This document shows, piece after piece, positions 1 through 11,500 of a stretch of DNA of 64,000 bases (its first letter is position 1; every line of letters starts with the position of its first letter). The translations under genes were made by a program, and so were the position numbers. Under the pieces are notes generated by a model. The model ran no database searches and had not been told where the DNA came from. It saw only the letters and a program-made list of their open reading frames with translations. Source of the stretch: Setoptus koraiensis (Eukaryota; Arthropoda); contig CM106585.1 of NCBI GenBank assembly GCA_048013815.1, positions 11,284,001-11,348,000 of the forward strand. The letters are read 5' to 3'.

Positions 1-2281
1 AAACAAAAATGTAATGCAAACAACAAATATGTCGCCATTGCGAGTGCTGTTATCAGATTGTTAGCAGTGGCATTAATATAATTTGGCGCCCGACTGACAA
101 ATGTGAAGCAGTGTGTTGATTATAATTACCATAGTGATCTGAATAATCATAAATTGTCTTTTAATCATAAACTGTTTGTCGGATTAATGTGTATAAAATT
201 GTAGATTCCATTATGGATGACAACTGTTTGATAAAACAGACATCAGTGTCAACTGCATGCATAACTGAAACTAATCGCCTAAAAGAATTGATGAATGTGC
301 ATGTGTGTCGCGCCAGACAAAATGAGAATATGAATATCGAGTCGCTGTGAGTTGATAATTATTTCAAGTATAAAGTATATAAAACATTTCAAGCTTGAGT
401 GAAGCGGCCAACAGTGAAGATGTTTTTCATGCACGCCTACACGCGTGGTGTAGGCGTTGCTAACTTTTTATCCAGAGGTAGAGTGCTCAACAGCTATCTC
501 TGGCGAGTGTCAGCGATGGCTGCAGAGGGCTGCTGAGGGCTGCAGAGAGGAGAAGGTGAAGCCGGAGGAAGACAGAAAAGGCTAATGAACTCGTTCACTC
601 TTCTACCCTAATAATCAGCCCATCACGTGAGCGCTGCTATACGACCAAATAACATAGAGGTATGTGTACAGGTGAATGGTTGCATAACAAACATAACAGT
701 AACAAGCGGGCTTGAAATAACAACAACGAAGAAGACGAAGAGGCTTAGCGAAGCCGTATGTTAATTAGAACACTCAGGCTGTGGGCTGAGGCCGAAGAAC
801 TGTTACATTAGCAGCGACGGCAACAACAGCAACAACAATTGCAACAGGTCAGTGTGTGTGTGTGTGTGTTGATATATAAATAGCCAGCTCATAGGCTCAT
901 GGGCTCATGGGCTCATGGGCTCTGTGGCTCGCCGAGTAAACTCGTTTGCTGCGAGTGTGTGTCAAACTTGATAGCTAGACACATCGTGATAGTAGTCGTA
1001 TTCACTTGTGAAGTGCTTGATCTATCATGTGAGTCGCCTGGCTTGCCAGCCAGTGAGCCAGTGCGCCAGTGAGCCAGTGAGCCAGTGAGCCAGTGAGCCA
1101 GTGAGCCAATAACAACAGTTTAACATTTCGAGTGCTCACACTGACAAGTTTTCCGTTTCAGATTATTACTCAATGGGCTTCTCATAGCGCCGCACACAGT
1201 AGGTATAGTGATCGCATTCAACATGTACCAATGCACCATAATGCCGTGATACCATAATACCACGATACCATAATACAGTTTATGAGTGACTCATACATCC
1301 CTCTTTATATATATCAGTATATACTGGTGTGTATATCGAGCAGTGGTGGCAACAGTGATCAAACAGCAAACCTTTCCATGATGCGCAAATCATTGCGTTA
1401 ACAAAACAGCTAGCGCCATCACAAACTCAAAATACCGCTATTCTTATCGGCTATATCAGCTCAAGCAAGCCGTTGTTGTTCATTACGCGATTGTGGGCAG
1501 AGTTTCGGCCTTACCAGCCACAGTGGAGTGTTAATAAAAATAGTTTGCAAACTCATCGTCGGGGCTGACCGGCTTATCAACGTTTTGTGTAGTGTGTATA
1601 TGGTGTGGTCATTAGCATAGTTCATACCACAACAACCGTTTCTACTCTCACTGACAGTCGCATTGCGAGACACTAACCTTTGCAACTAATATTTACAATT
1701 TAATGTTCAATTAACATTAGTTATACTAAAGTAGCGATGCTAGTGCAAATAGCCGCCAATGATCGCCAACGACCAACAGCGATACTAGCGACAACATCAA
1801 CAACTAAAAGTTAATCTGCGTCGACCATTGTTTAATTTTAGACCAATGTCGACAGGTACGCGTCGCGTCGCCTCGCTACACTAGACGAGCCATTATCATC
1901 ACAATCGTCGTCGCCGTGGTCGTCGTCGTCGTGGTTGTCGTTATTATTATCGTTCTAATGCAACAAACAATGAACACACTTGCCAATCACACGAGTTGCC
2001 ACTAACAACACACACACACTGTGAGAATAGACAAACAAACAATAGCCAACAATAACAAAGCCAGCTACAATCAAAAGTGACCTGTACTACAATTACATGT
2101 GCCAAAATCTTTCCAACACCTCAGCATACACCTCTAGCACCTACCCATTTATATAATAATAAATATCATACAAATTAATGTAATTATTGATGCACACCTA
2201 ACACTATTGCAACCACTTGATAGCCACTCGATACAACACCGGCCTATCTAGATATTTTAATGTTATTTTATTGTTTATGTG
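1..2281. other. Gene-less left spacer
   Basis: No reading frame here looks like a real gene; open frames are short and lack protein-like composition. The stretch holds microsatellites: GT at 852-869, an 8-bp tandem around 894-922, an 8-bp gccagtga tandem at 1045-1108 and a GTC-rich run near 1905-1945. A TATAAATA box-like site lies at 875-882 on the plus strand with no gene directly after it. It could be the upstream or regulatory flank of the 2339 gene or of a gene beyond the left edge. Confidence 0.6.
1045..1108. repeat. 8-bp minisatellite (gccagtga)n
   Basis: About eight near-perfect copies of gccagtga in tandem, with one unit varying to gtgcgcca. A second 8-bp tandem with the core ggctcatg lies at 894-922. 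Both sit in the gene-less left spacer. Confidence 0.85.
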
Positions 2282-2289
2282 TATATAAG
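2282..2289 (+). promoter_or_regulatory. TATA box of the two-TM orphan gene
   Basis: TATATAAG lies 50 bp before the ATG at 2339. Transcription would start about 30 bp downstream, near 2312, leaving a 5' leader of roughly 27 nt. The position fits a focused TATA promoter; the start site itself is inferred. Confidence 0.5.
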
Positions 2290-2338
2290 ACACCCTTTTA
2301 TTCATTCATTTGAACACTTTCATTAATTAATAGCCATT

Positions 2339-3615
2339 ATGTTTGGAATGACAAGTTTCCTTTTGAAGCAATTGTACGAGTTGATGGCCGACGATGCAGA
2401 TTCTAATGACTTTGAGCCAATACTTCTATTCTTGGCCAATAATCAACTACCGGACCTTATTTGTGAGACATTTATTGAGATGCTAACCATAAGCGTTGTT
2501 TTAGCCTTCATTTGGATATTTGTGGCCATATCAGATATTAACTCAGTCACAGACGGATCTCATTGTAAGCTCATATCAACGTTTGCTTGTCCAGCTAAGA
2601 GTATCATGAGCGATTATTGATTGACACTATTTGGATCACCTATAACTATCTAAATGATAACTAATAATAATAATAATAAAAATAGTAATAATAATAATAA
2701 AAATAGTAATAGTAACCATTATAATAATAATGACAAATACAATTAATTAATTAAAAAACCACGTGCACATTTGTCCCTGTTATTGTGAAATGATTGATTA
2801 CAGTGTGGTATTGGTCTAGTGTTCACTAAAAGAGCTGTTCATCAAGACAATGTGGGAATGTCAGGTTCAAATAAATGGTTAATGAGAACAATTATAGATT
2901 TCGTTAGTTTGCATGTAATCTATTGAAGTTGCTAGGGAGGTACAATATCCAGATTTCACAATTTTTTTGCCGTTTCCTGAGAGACTTGAGACAAAGCACT
3001 ATTATAATGATGATATTGTTAGGCTCATTAATGTGCAAAATTAGACTGTATCGCAACGATACCTGACAGAACTTGCTGTAAGTAGTGAGTAGAAGTGATT
3101 GATTCGTCTACTTTAACAATTGATTGCTATCTAACCTGAGAGCATCACAACATCAATTATTTTATCCCGATTGGATGTCTTTACCACCTCCCATAAAGTA
3201 TCTATCGCATTTTTCTCGTCACTATGAACCAAGCTTTCTAGCGCCACCAATTCACCATGACTTTAACAAGGAACGTTCAACGAAAAAAAGTAGTCTTGAG
3301 AAGGTGGGCTTCTCCGCATTGATTGGTTCCATTGCCGCGCTTATAAGTTTTCTCATCATCTCAAATATATTCTTATCTATACCGTTGTTTGCCATAACGA
3401 TCATGCAGTTACTCCAACCAAATCAAAACAACCAAATTATACCCATACCAAACACAAACCCCCAAGTGATACCAACTACAAATGGCAAGCGCAGAAAGAG
3501 GGATCTCGACAAACCGTTCAGGGCCTACAATATCAATGGTACAAACTTAGACAAGCTACTTTTGGACCTAATAAGGATAATAAAGACATACAATGATCTA
3601 CAACAGAAAAGCTAA
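2339..3615 (+). CDS. Two-exon membrane protein of unknown family
   Basis: I do not recognise the family. Exon 1 is 2339-2564 and ends at a good GTAAGC donor. Exon 2 is 3143-3615 after an AG with an upstream ctaac branch-like site. The join is in phase (699 nt, 232 aa). The ATG follows a TATA box. Visible parts are a hydrophobic segment at about residues 48-66, a second long hydrophobic stretch at about 130-165, a basic KRRKR site at about 196-200 that looks like a furin-type cleavage site, and one N-glycosylation-type NGT after it. This suggests a membrane or secretory-pathway protein with a processed tail. The open frame of exon 2 extends upstream without a start codon, which supports splicing. 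The intron model is inferred, so moderate confidence. Confidence 0.6.
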
Positions 3616-3974
3616 CAGTTATATTCAATATACAACAGTATAAATAATTGAGATTCTACAACGAAATAAGTTAAATAGCATAATGAATGTTATTATTTAT
3701 TGATATTATGAGATAGATAGAGGTAATTATATAGTAAACTATTACGCAAATGTATGATCATTAAGCTGAGATTAGATTGCAGTTTATCCCATGTACGACG
3801 CTCTTAGTGTCTGTCTTAAAGGGCAGTTGAATGTAAGGACTATTTTGGTAGATTCGAGATATAGGTTTGGCTAGATAATGTAGTAAAATTTAAATTACAT
3901 CATGTTATATTACAATTGTGCCACTGTTTTCTTTTTCATGAAAATTGATACCGAGGTTCGTTTGCATAAGCTAA
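3616..3974. other. Convergent 3' flank
   Basis: These 359 bp separate the stop codons of the orphan membrane gene (+) and the Polycomb RING gene (-). The stretch is AT-rich and has no coding signal. It presumably holds both 3' UTRs. Confidence 0.6.
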
Positions 3975-5903
3975 TCAATATTTACTAGAAACTATAGTGC
4001 TATTGTTTTTGAATGAAGTTTTAGATGAATTTTGTGATATATTAGTGCTCGTGGTTGGCGGTATGTCTGAAGTTTGTGAGGTCTGGCCCGTTGACCGATT
4101 GAGCCCTCTAACTATAGTTATACCTCGCTCAGTGACAAAGCTGAATGCCACAGGAGGATTGCTACTAGCCTTGGCATTCGGGTTGCTCGACGAGGGATAA
4201 ATCATCTTAGAAGCAGAATTCAACTGACTTGAGGTTTGATGATTTTTGGCCATGGCGCTATTTTGGCTTATGTTGGTTTCGCATCTATTGCTAGAGTTTT
4301 GTTCATCAGCTCGACAGTTCTTGATACGACTATAGGTATAGTGATGATTGTGATTGTTAGAATTTGGTTGGCTGTAGACTGGCTGAGTGACTGACTGATT
4401 GTTACTCTTTATCGGAACATTCGCATTAGATTGAATGACACATTTGCTCATCATTGGCAACTCATTTGTATTAAAATTGGAACTGCTTGAATTGGGTAAC
4501 GAACACACTGGTGACGCATTAGTGTAAATTTGTGGTCCAATATTAGCGCCCGAGCTGCTCATTGAGTAAGCTATAGAAGTTGAGGGTCTGTTTGTTGGCA
4601 TACCATTCCTGTTCGTAGACATACTGCTAGGTATACTTATGTACGGGGGCATTATGAAACTTGGGTTAGATGAAACGTGGTTTGCCACAGCTATAGATGA
4701 GTCTGATTTGTGTGATGTGGAAGATGGATAGTAGTTGTTGTTTGGTTTAGCGACCTGCAGTATAAATCTTTTTTCAGAGCAACCATTAGAGTTAGTTGGG
4801 TTCATTTTGAATTTCTTCTCTGGTGGCATATGATTATTTCTATCCCCTTCGTCATAGGTAGTCTTGTTCGAAACGGTGCTCTGATCTGAATCCTCTCTTT
4901 CTATTATTGTAATTGCGTAAAACAACCTAATTGCATCCCTACCCCTCCAGTCATAAATATATGCCACGTCAATCAAAGTATAGTCGTCCTGCAGGACATC
5001 GTGCAAATGTAGTATTTTTATGAGATGATTCTCAGAAACAAGTCCAAACTTGATTGTGATGAACTTTTTCAATTGCGAGACTTTAAACACTGCTGGACAT
5101 CTGAGATACCTTTTGAAATGGTCAAATGATGATTCAATCGTTATGGTCTTGTTATCATCGTCGTAGCTTATTGGTTCGACGGAAATATCGATTAGATCTG
5201 TAGGATTGTAGTAGGGCTTTGGTGAGGGTACACAACCTAGTCGATCATTGAACTGGCTATTGTCGTACCATGTTCTTTTTGGAGGCGCTTTTTTAGCAGT
5301 AGAAAAAGGATTCATAATAAACAAATCAATATCATCATAATTTTCTTCGATGTCTTCGGCATTTTTATTGTCGTCATCGCTATCATCATGATCGCTGTCG
5401 TATCCATTTTTTAATTTCCTAACTTTGCTATAGTGTTTTCTTCGTCGTTCCATTTCGCAATCATACAATCCGGGTACTAACTTGTATACTATATCTTGTA
5501 GGACCCTATCCGATCGTAGCAATGACTTTGGTTTCGTCTTGTGTATTAGCATTCTACATTTGGGACAATGTAAGTGTTTCTCCAGATGTTTAAGAATGCA
5601 TGACCGGCAAAACGCATCCATACATTCGCCTATTGTGGTGGCATCAATGAGATATCCTTGACATATAAAACATTTCAACTGTTCCAGTATGTCTAGTCTG
5701 GCTCGTCTTTCCTTAACTAGTTGTGCTGTCTTCGAAGTGGGCCTAACAAGAGGCTTGGTAGTAGATACGATCGGGTTTTGTCTGTTGATGGAATTGTTGT
5801 GATTACCGGCGGCATCAATTCCAGGGTTCGATTGACTATTTCCTGGTGGAGGAGGTTTCGCCTGAATGGCATGATATGCAGCGGCGGCCGAAATAGACGA
5901 CAT
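3975..5903 (-). CDS. PCGF: Polycomb group RING finger protein (Psc/BMI1/PCGF type)
   Basis: This is a core subunit of Polycomb repressive complex 1. In this family the PCGF RING pairs with RING1 to ubiquitinate histone H2A in the nucleus. The 642-aa protein is intronless. The RING spans about residues 78-116 (C78, C81, C94, C99, C102, C113, C116). It is followed by the conserved LLRSDRVLQDIVYKLVPGLY block at 128-147 and a basic MERRRKHY patch. A RAWUL domain lies at about 238-333. The last 300 residues are Ser/Asn-rich and disordered, as in the long insect Psc and Su(z)2 proteins. The C-X-H position of the RING reads C94-M-D96, so the usual zinc-binding His is Asp. The LVPGLY block favours PCGF2/4 and Psc over other PCGFs. 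The exact paralogue is not certain. Confidence 0.92.
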   Translation of the reverse strand: MSSISAAAAYHAIQAKPPPPGNSQSNPGIDAAGNHNNSINRQNPIVSTTKPLVRPTSKTAQLVKERRARLDILEQLKCFICQGYLIDATTIGECMDAFCRSCILKHLEKHLHCPKCRMLIHKTKPKSLLRSDRVLQDIVYKLVPGLYDCEMERRRKHYSKVRKLKNGYDSDHDDSDDDNKNAEDIEENYDDIDLFIMNPFSTAKKAPPKRTWYDNSQFNDRLGCVPSPKPYYNPTDLIDISVEPISYDDDNKTITIESSFDHFKRYLRCPAVFKVSQLKKFITIKFGLVSENHLIKILHLHDVLQDDYTLIDVAYIYDWRGRDAIRLFYAITIIEREDSDQSTVSNKTTYDEGDRNNHMPPEKKFKMNPTNSNGCSEKRFILQVAKPNNNYYPSSTSHKSDSSIAVANHVSSNPSFIMPPYISIPSSMSTNRNGMPTNRPSTSIAYSMSSSGANIGPQIYTNASPVCSLPNSSSSNFNTNELPMMSKCVIQSNANVPIKSNNQSVTQPVYSQPNSNNHNHHYTYSRIKNCRADEQNSSNRCETNISQNSAMAKNHQTSSQLNSASKMIYPSSSNPNAKASSNPPVAFSFVTERGITIVRGLNRSTGQTSQTSDIPPTTSTNISQNSSKTSFKNNSTIVSSKY

Positions 5904-7135
5904 ATTGCTTACAACTTATTGTTATGACTAAATTTTTTCCCTACCACAGTTATTTAAATTGTGAATAGCACTCACGTAAATAAAATAGATTATTTTCAAC
6001 TAATAATAATTATATGACTCGGGTCGATGAAAGTCCCAATAAACACATCATTTGATGAATATTGCTTTATATAGATTGCTAATCTTGGCTATTGCAATTC
6101 CAAGATCGAGATAATATCAATAATAAATTGGCTTCAATTAGGAGGTCATATTTAAGCATTGGCCAGGATTCGAATCTTTGGTTATCATTCTATCGTTCGT
6201 CGTAAAGGTCAAAACGATGACGGATAAACATGTCTGTTCAATGAATTCATTTTATTCCTAATATGTTTAATTGCCTCTATGCTAGCATACACAGGTGCAT
6301 TGTTGTATTCGGGTTTTATTGCACACGATTTATCCAAAAAGTTAAAAGTGATTTTTCTCCAAACGCTACATTATCCCAGATGTGTGATTGATCATAAATT
6401 CTCGTCTCGTGAATTCAATAATAACAATCATTTTTATCGTCCTTATGAAACAACACAGTACTAGCCAAAAGTATCTTGACTTATGTAATAACAGTTATGG
6501 TGACTAGAATAAAGAGTTCGACCAGTACCGCGAGATTCAAATATTTTTCTGCCAAGCTGGCAGTCTAAGCGTCCATAATCTAACCATGCTGACCGCTCAT
6601 TGGTTATATTCACATTTTCCCTCTGCCTTATTCATCTACGCTGCAGACCTCTCACGCTAACAAACGTTTGGCGTAAATCCCATGAAAATGAGACAGCATT
6701 TCAGCCGAAAGAGTGCTCACTTTCGAATGAGATGGTAAGGCCTTCGAGAATCCAGATATACCAAAACAAGTAGAGATTAGGACAATCTATGGCTGTTGTC
6801 AAGACTATAGCCAGTCATTGATGGATCGACCCTTGGAGTGAGAGTGTCTTCAGAAAAAAAAAACGTCGTCCGGTGCGGAGATTTCTTAGAATATTTCGAG
6901 TAACTCCGTGGCTGATTCTCTTAATCTTAGAAAGCTTTCGGCTTAAATTGATTGAGTTGGTCGCGGAAACAAAAAAAAAAGATTCAAGCTAAATTATTCA
7001 CATTTTTATGCCAAGTCGAAGTTAAATCTATGATGATAGAGTAAATTGACACGGTTTCATGCTACACTTGATGCATCAAAATCGATGGAAAGGAAGTGGA
7101 TACAGTATTTTCAATTCATCTCAAGGTTGACTTCC
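5904..7135. other. Spacer between Polycomb RING and DYRK genes
   Basis: No gene is seen. The two flanking genes are both on the minus strand, so this holds the 5' region of the Polycomb RING gene and the 3' UTR of the DYRK gene. Two tRNA-like patches are present: a plus-strand A-box/B-box-like pair at about 6130-6180 and a minus-strand one at about 6520-6600. Neither folds into a convincing intact tRNA. Confidence 0.5.
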
Positions 7136-8582
7136 TCATTGGAGTGCAGTTATTATTATTGGGTTGTTAGGCGATAGCTGACTAGTTGTACCGTGCTCAA
7201 TTATTTTAGGGCTATGATTCATAAGAGGGCTTGGGTCTTCCGATTCACGAGATCGTTTACCAACAATCCAAGGATGCCTCAATGCCTCATGAGGCGTAAG
7301 ACGACATTTGGGGTCCCACTCTAGGCAGCGTTTTACAAAGTCTATGAATTCTTCCTCGCAGTCATAATTTTTGAGTGCGGTCTTCCAGCTTCTTGATGCG
7401 GGAGGTCCGCGCCAATTACCACGTTTACTCATGCCTCCTTTCAGTATGCATTCACCATCAACATATTCTCTAGTTTTGGCACAATAACGCGGGAATCCTT
7501 CTGACGTGATCAATACCTTTACACGTTCCTTCTTGGCAGTGGCAAGTAAACTTTTAGGTGGTAGACCCAAGAGTTCAACAATACAGGCAAACTGATCGAA
7601 TTCGTCTTCACCAGGCATAATAGGGTGGCCACTGGTAAGTTCGGCAAGAATGCATCCAAATGACCACATGTCTATCGGCATACCATACTGACATTGTAAG
7701 ATGGTTTCTGGTGATCGGTAGAACCTGTCAAGGAGCATAAAGATTTTTGTTAGATTTGGCTTAGGTTTGATAAGTAACGAACAAAATAGAAGACAGCTTC
7801 GAATGAATTGATAAATACCTTGATTGGATATATGTGTGAATTCTTTGGTCTTCGAAGCATGATGAACCGAAATCTATTACTTTTATACCATAACTACTCT
7901 GCTGTTTGAGCAGCACGTTCTCTGGCTTGAGATCACAATGTATTATTTTTAGTTCATTAAGAGCTTTCAAGCATTTCAACATCCTATAGGCAAATTTTCT
8001 GACTAATTGAACACTAAATCCAGCAAATTTGTTCTTTTGTGATAATTCATATAAGTTCAGACTCAACATTTCGAAAGTTAGGCATGTGTGACTGCGAAAC
8101 ATAAATTCGTCAAATATGTGCACCACATTCATCTTATTTTGTTCATCTTTCTTTCGCAATGCTTTCAAAATTTTAATCTCTTGTACAGCTTGCCGGTGGA
8201 ATCTATTTTCGTTTCTTACCATTTTAAGCGCCACCATTTGTTGATTTTTGTGATCAAATGCCTTCACGACACTTCCAAAGCTACCCTTGCCTATTACTTT
8301 GAGCACTTCATACCTATAGGCAACATGGTCATGAGACACGTGAACGTAGCCACCAGATTCATCGTCGTAGCCGTAATTCTTAGTTTTCTTTCGTTCATTC
8401 TTTTTATTTAGGCAAGGGCCTAAGTAGTAAATATCTTGATAATGTAGTATTTCATTTCGCTCATACTCGGTCAATCTTGTATGATAAAATGCCTGTACAT
8501 GTTCTGGTGAGAGAGGATTCTTCCATGATCTTCCTACCAGAGTGTGAGTGGTATTTTTGGGCTTGTGTTCCATTGTTCTCAA
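7136..8582 (-). CDS. DYRK2: Class II DYRK protein kinase (DYRK2/3/4 type)
   Basis: A dual-specificity kinase: the family autophosphorylates its activation-loop Tyr and then phosphorylates Ser/Thr substrates. Two exons, 7819-8582 and 7136-7724, are joined across a 94-bp GT-AG intron that falls inside the activation loop. The product is 450 aa from the first ATG; a second ATG three codons on is also possible. An N-terminal class II block (LTEYERNEI) is followed by the DH-box-like [19 protein letters not shown]. Lys120 is the ATP lysine, HCDLKPEN lies at 215-222 and DFGSS at 237-241. The YIQSRFYRSPE activation segment spans the intron with Tyr251 as the expected autophosphorylation site. The C-lobe is complete. 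The N-terminus is shorter than vertebrate DYRK2. The choice among DYRK2, 3 and 4 is not resolved. Confidence 0.94.
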
Positions 8583-11500
8583 TTAATTGAGAGTAGTTTG
8601 AAAATTTACTAATCAATTGTGCGTGTTATAGTCTTTCTATTGAGTAACGTTGACTTTGTTGTTGTGGCGCTTAAATGGTTTTGTTTTGCTTTAGTTTTTG
8701 TTATATCCAATGAGTATGCTAGAAGATGTCGAGTGAGATAATGTTACGGTACAATAATAATTCGTTAATTTTCGCTATGTATTCTAATTGATTAGCTATT
8801 ACTGAGAAAAGTTTGCAACTAGTGGTCTGGTCGCTAATGGACCATTGAGTGGGCAGCAGAAGTTGATAATCCAATGGTGAAGTCGTCAGATAGTGGGGTA
8901 ATGGTGGATGAGTGTAGGCGCACTTCTAGAGCCTGTTGCAATTGATGTCGCACCTGGCAAGTAACTTGGCTTGGTCACTATATCTAGAGCTGGGGTACCC
9001 AGGCAGAGGTGTCCATCTACTAGTTGACAAATGAGGTAGTATTGTGTTAATATCCAAGTTGTTATTGAATGACTACTTGTTGTTGTTACAACTGTATTCT
9101 ATTGTTTGCTATCATTGATTGTTGTTCATGCGAGGAGGATGAATGCCGGATCCGAATGCATAATTCGTTGTCGTTTTTACGATTATTATATGATTATTGT
9201 GATAATAAAAATAATAATCGTTGCTTTTTTGTCTATGATTATTCATCAAAAAGAAAGAAAAAAATAAATAATAAATATTGTCGTATAAATAGTAAGTTTG
9301 TAATAATGTTTCGCTGAGTCAACTGGTAGCTTGGTCACAGATTTGGGTCTGTTCTGTCTAGCGGGACAGGACCTAAATTTGTCTCACATGAGTCGTCCTT
9401 TGTCAAAGAAACTGATTGACAAGTTGCCGTTTTTGATTCGTTTTATCGCAAGCGTCTGTGAGTGGTTGTATTTTGCTGAAAGCGTGCGCAATAGACTGCA
9501 ATATTGCTGGCGACGTGAGCGTCCGCTTTTGGCAAGTGCGAAATTTAAATGCTGTTGCACTAATTGATGCGCTTGCGATCGCAAGCCATTATGGACGGGC
9601 ATGCACTAATTATGACATATTGGCCACTGAATGTGTGTGTTGGCGAATGTTTTGCACTGGCCAAACCAAAGGGCAACTAGTCGTCTGGTTTTTGGGCGAA
9701 CGCAATTGATGATTAGATTGACAAAAATTATCGTCTATACATACCTTATAATCTAAAGTTGACATACGATGACGAGTCAAGTGTTTGTTGCGCCGTGATA
9801 CCGTCGGTGCTGATGATAATAATAATAGTGTCCGGCCGGCACACAAATATGGAATTAAAATACTGATTGTAACGGGCAGTGTTATCGGTATTATCTGAGT
9901 GTTATTTGGTGCAACAACTAATAATATTTTGTATTGAATTGTTTGTTGTCTATTAGATATATTGGCGATGATGATCACTGTGAGACAAACAACAACACAA
10001 AAATGACAACATATCAGGCTTTGTCCGTTCTGTTGTTATTGTTGCCAGCACTACTGTTGCTACTTGGGCCAGTTTATTGTGTATTTGGCAGAGTGTGCAG
10101 CGTTCGATGCCAGCGTCCATCAGCATCTTCAACGTGAACTAGTTATTGTTGTTGTTCGTTTCGGTGGTGCTGGCACTACTTGCAGTGTTTAGTGCTGCTG
10201 GCTTCATTGGTTGTTGATTCTTCTCAAAAGGCTCACTCTACTCACAAACTTGGACACAACACAAATATTGCGGAAGGGGGGCAAACACACACACACACTC
10301 ACACAATGAGCGAGCCATCTTGTGTCTGTGCACCATTCGGCCAGTCATGAGCGAACGCTGACCTTCTTCTTCTTCTTGTTCGTCGAACACCACACACGCA
10401 CACACACACACATCCGCTGATTCTTTATTCGGGGATTTCACTGATCCGCAATACAGCGCCGGACTCCACTAGGCTGCCACTGGCGGTGTGCGCACTACAA
10501 ATGAACTCACTTCACCCACAATCGGGGTTATTCCTCCAAAGCGTCGTTCGCCCAAATTCTCTATCCTACATGCTATTCATACCCCCAAAATAGGTGTTTG
10601 CTTGCACTGCGGCACAAGTGCGGTGTGTATATTTACGACCACACTAGTGTTATTGTTTCTCGTGATTATAAATAAACTTTTATATCAACCTATTACAGTT
10701 GCTAACTTGCGCTAAATTACGCCAACTTGTCAATAACGCTCATGTATTGGCTGACTTTTGTGCGAATATGCGACACTAATTGATGTTATAGTAGTTGCAA
10801 TTTGTTTGGCGGCGCAACCGGATCTTTTGCAGCACTTCTAGCGGCACCTCAGCTTCACTAATACAAACGATCGCCACTCGATAACCGATGATAGCTTTGC
10901 GAGCACACAACACCACTAATAGCGGCTCGCCAGAAAGAAAGGGTCATTGAACCGCGCACATATGGGGCCCCTCAAAATGTGTGTGCTGGCACGAGATAAT
11001 CCTGTCAGTGCCAGAGCGAGAGAGCCTTGTGGACAGTGGTGAGGACCCTGCTGCAGTGTTCGCGCGCGCGCGCGCGCGCTCTAACACTCCCCGAGTGCGC
11101 ACCGTTTAGCTCGCTACATTGCAAGCTCGATGACACACGTAAAGAAAACAGGGATCAAAGAACTCTGACAGGGTGTAGGTAGTAATAGGGTGAGAACAAC
11201 GAGATCACTGGCACAACGAACAGCAGCTAGACAAATACTGCGAATTCTGCAGCACAGTGCTGTGTGTATGCTACGGGCACTACGACTCGTAGTCTGCGAG
11301 AGTTTATTTAGTTGGTGGCGCAGTCACGGAAATATATTGCAATACATGAATGGGCCATTCACACACAATTCTTATCTAACTAATACAACCACAGTGCATA
11401 AAGAGCTGTTGCCTGACCCTCTTGCGATACAACAACTTTACCCTGTGTGTATCATACAGACTGAATAATTCAGACACAATTTATTCTGCGTGTGTTTGCC

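Noticed and set aside
82-100. tggcgcccgac, like a primer-binding site of LTR elements
   Set aside because: Only about 11 bases match and no long terminal repeat, gag or pol signal lies nearby; chance match.
6130-6180. A-box/B-box-like pair resembling a tRNA (tggcttcaattagg ... ggattcgaatc)
   Set aside because: Acceptor and anticodon stems do not pair; at most a relic.
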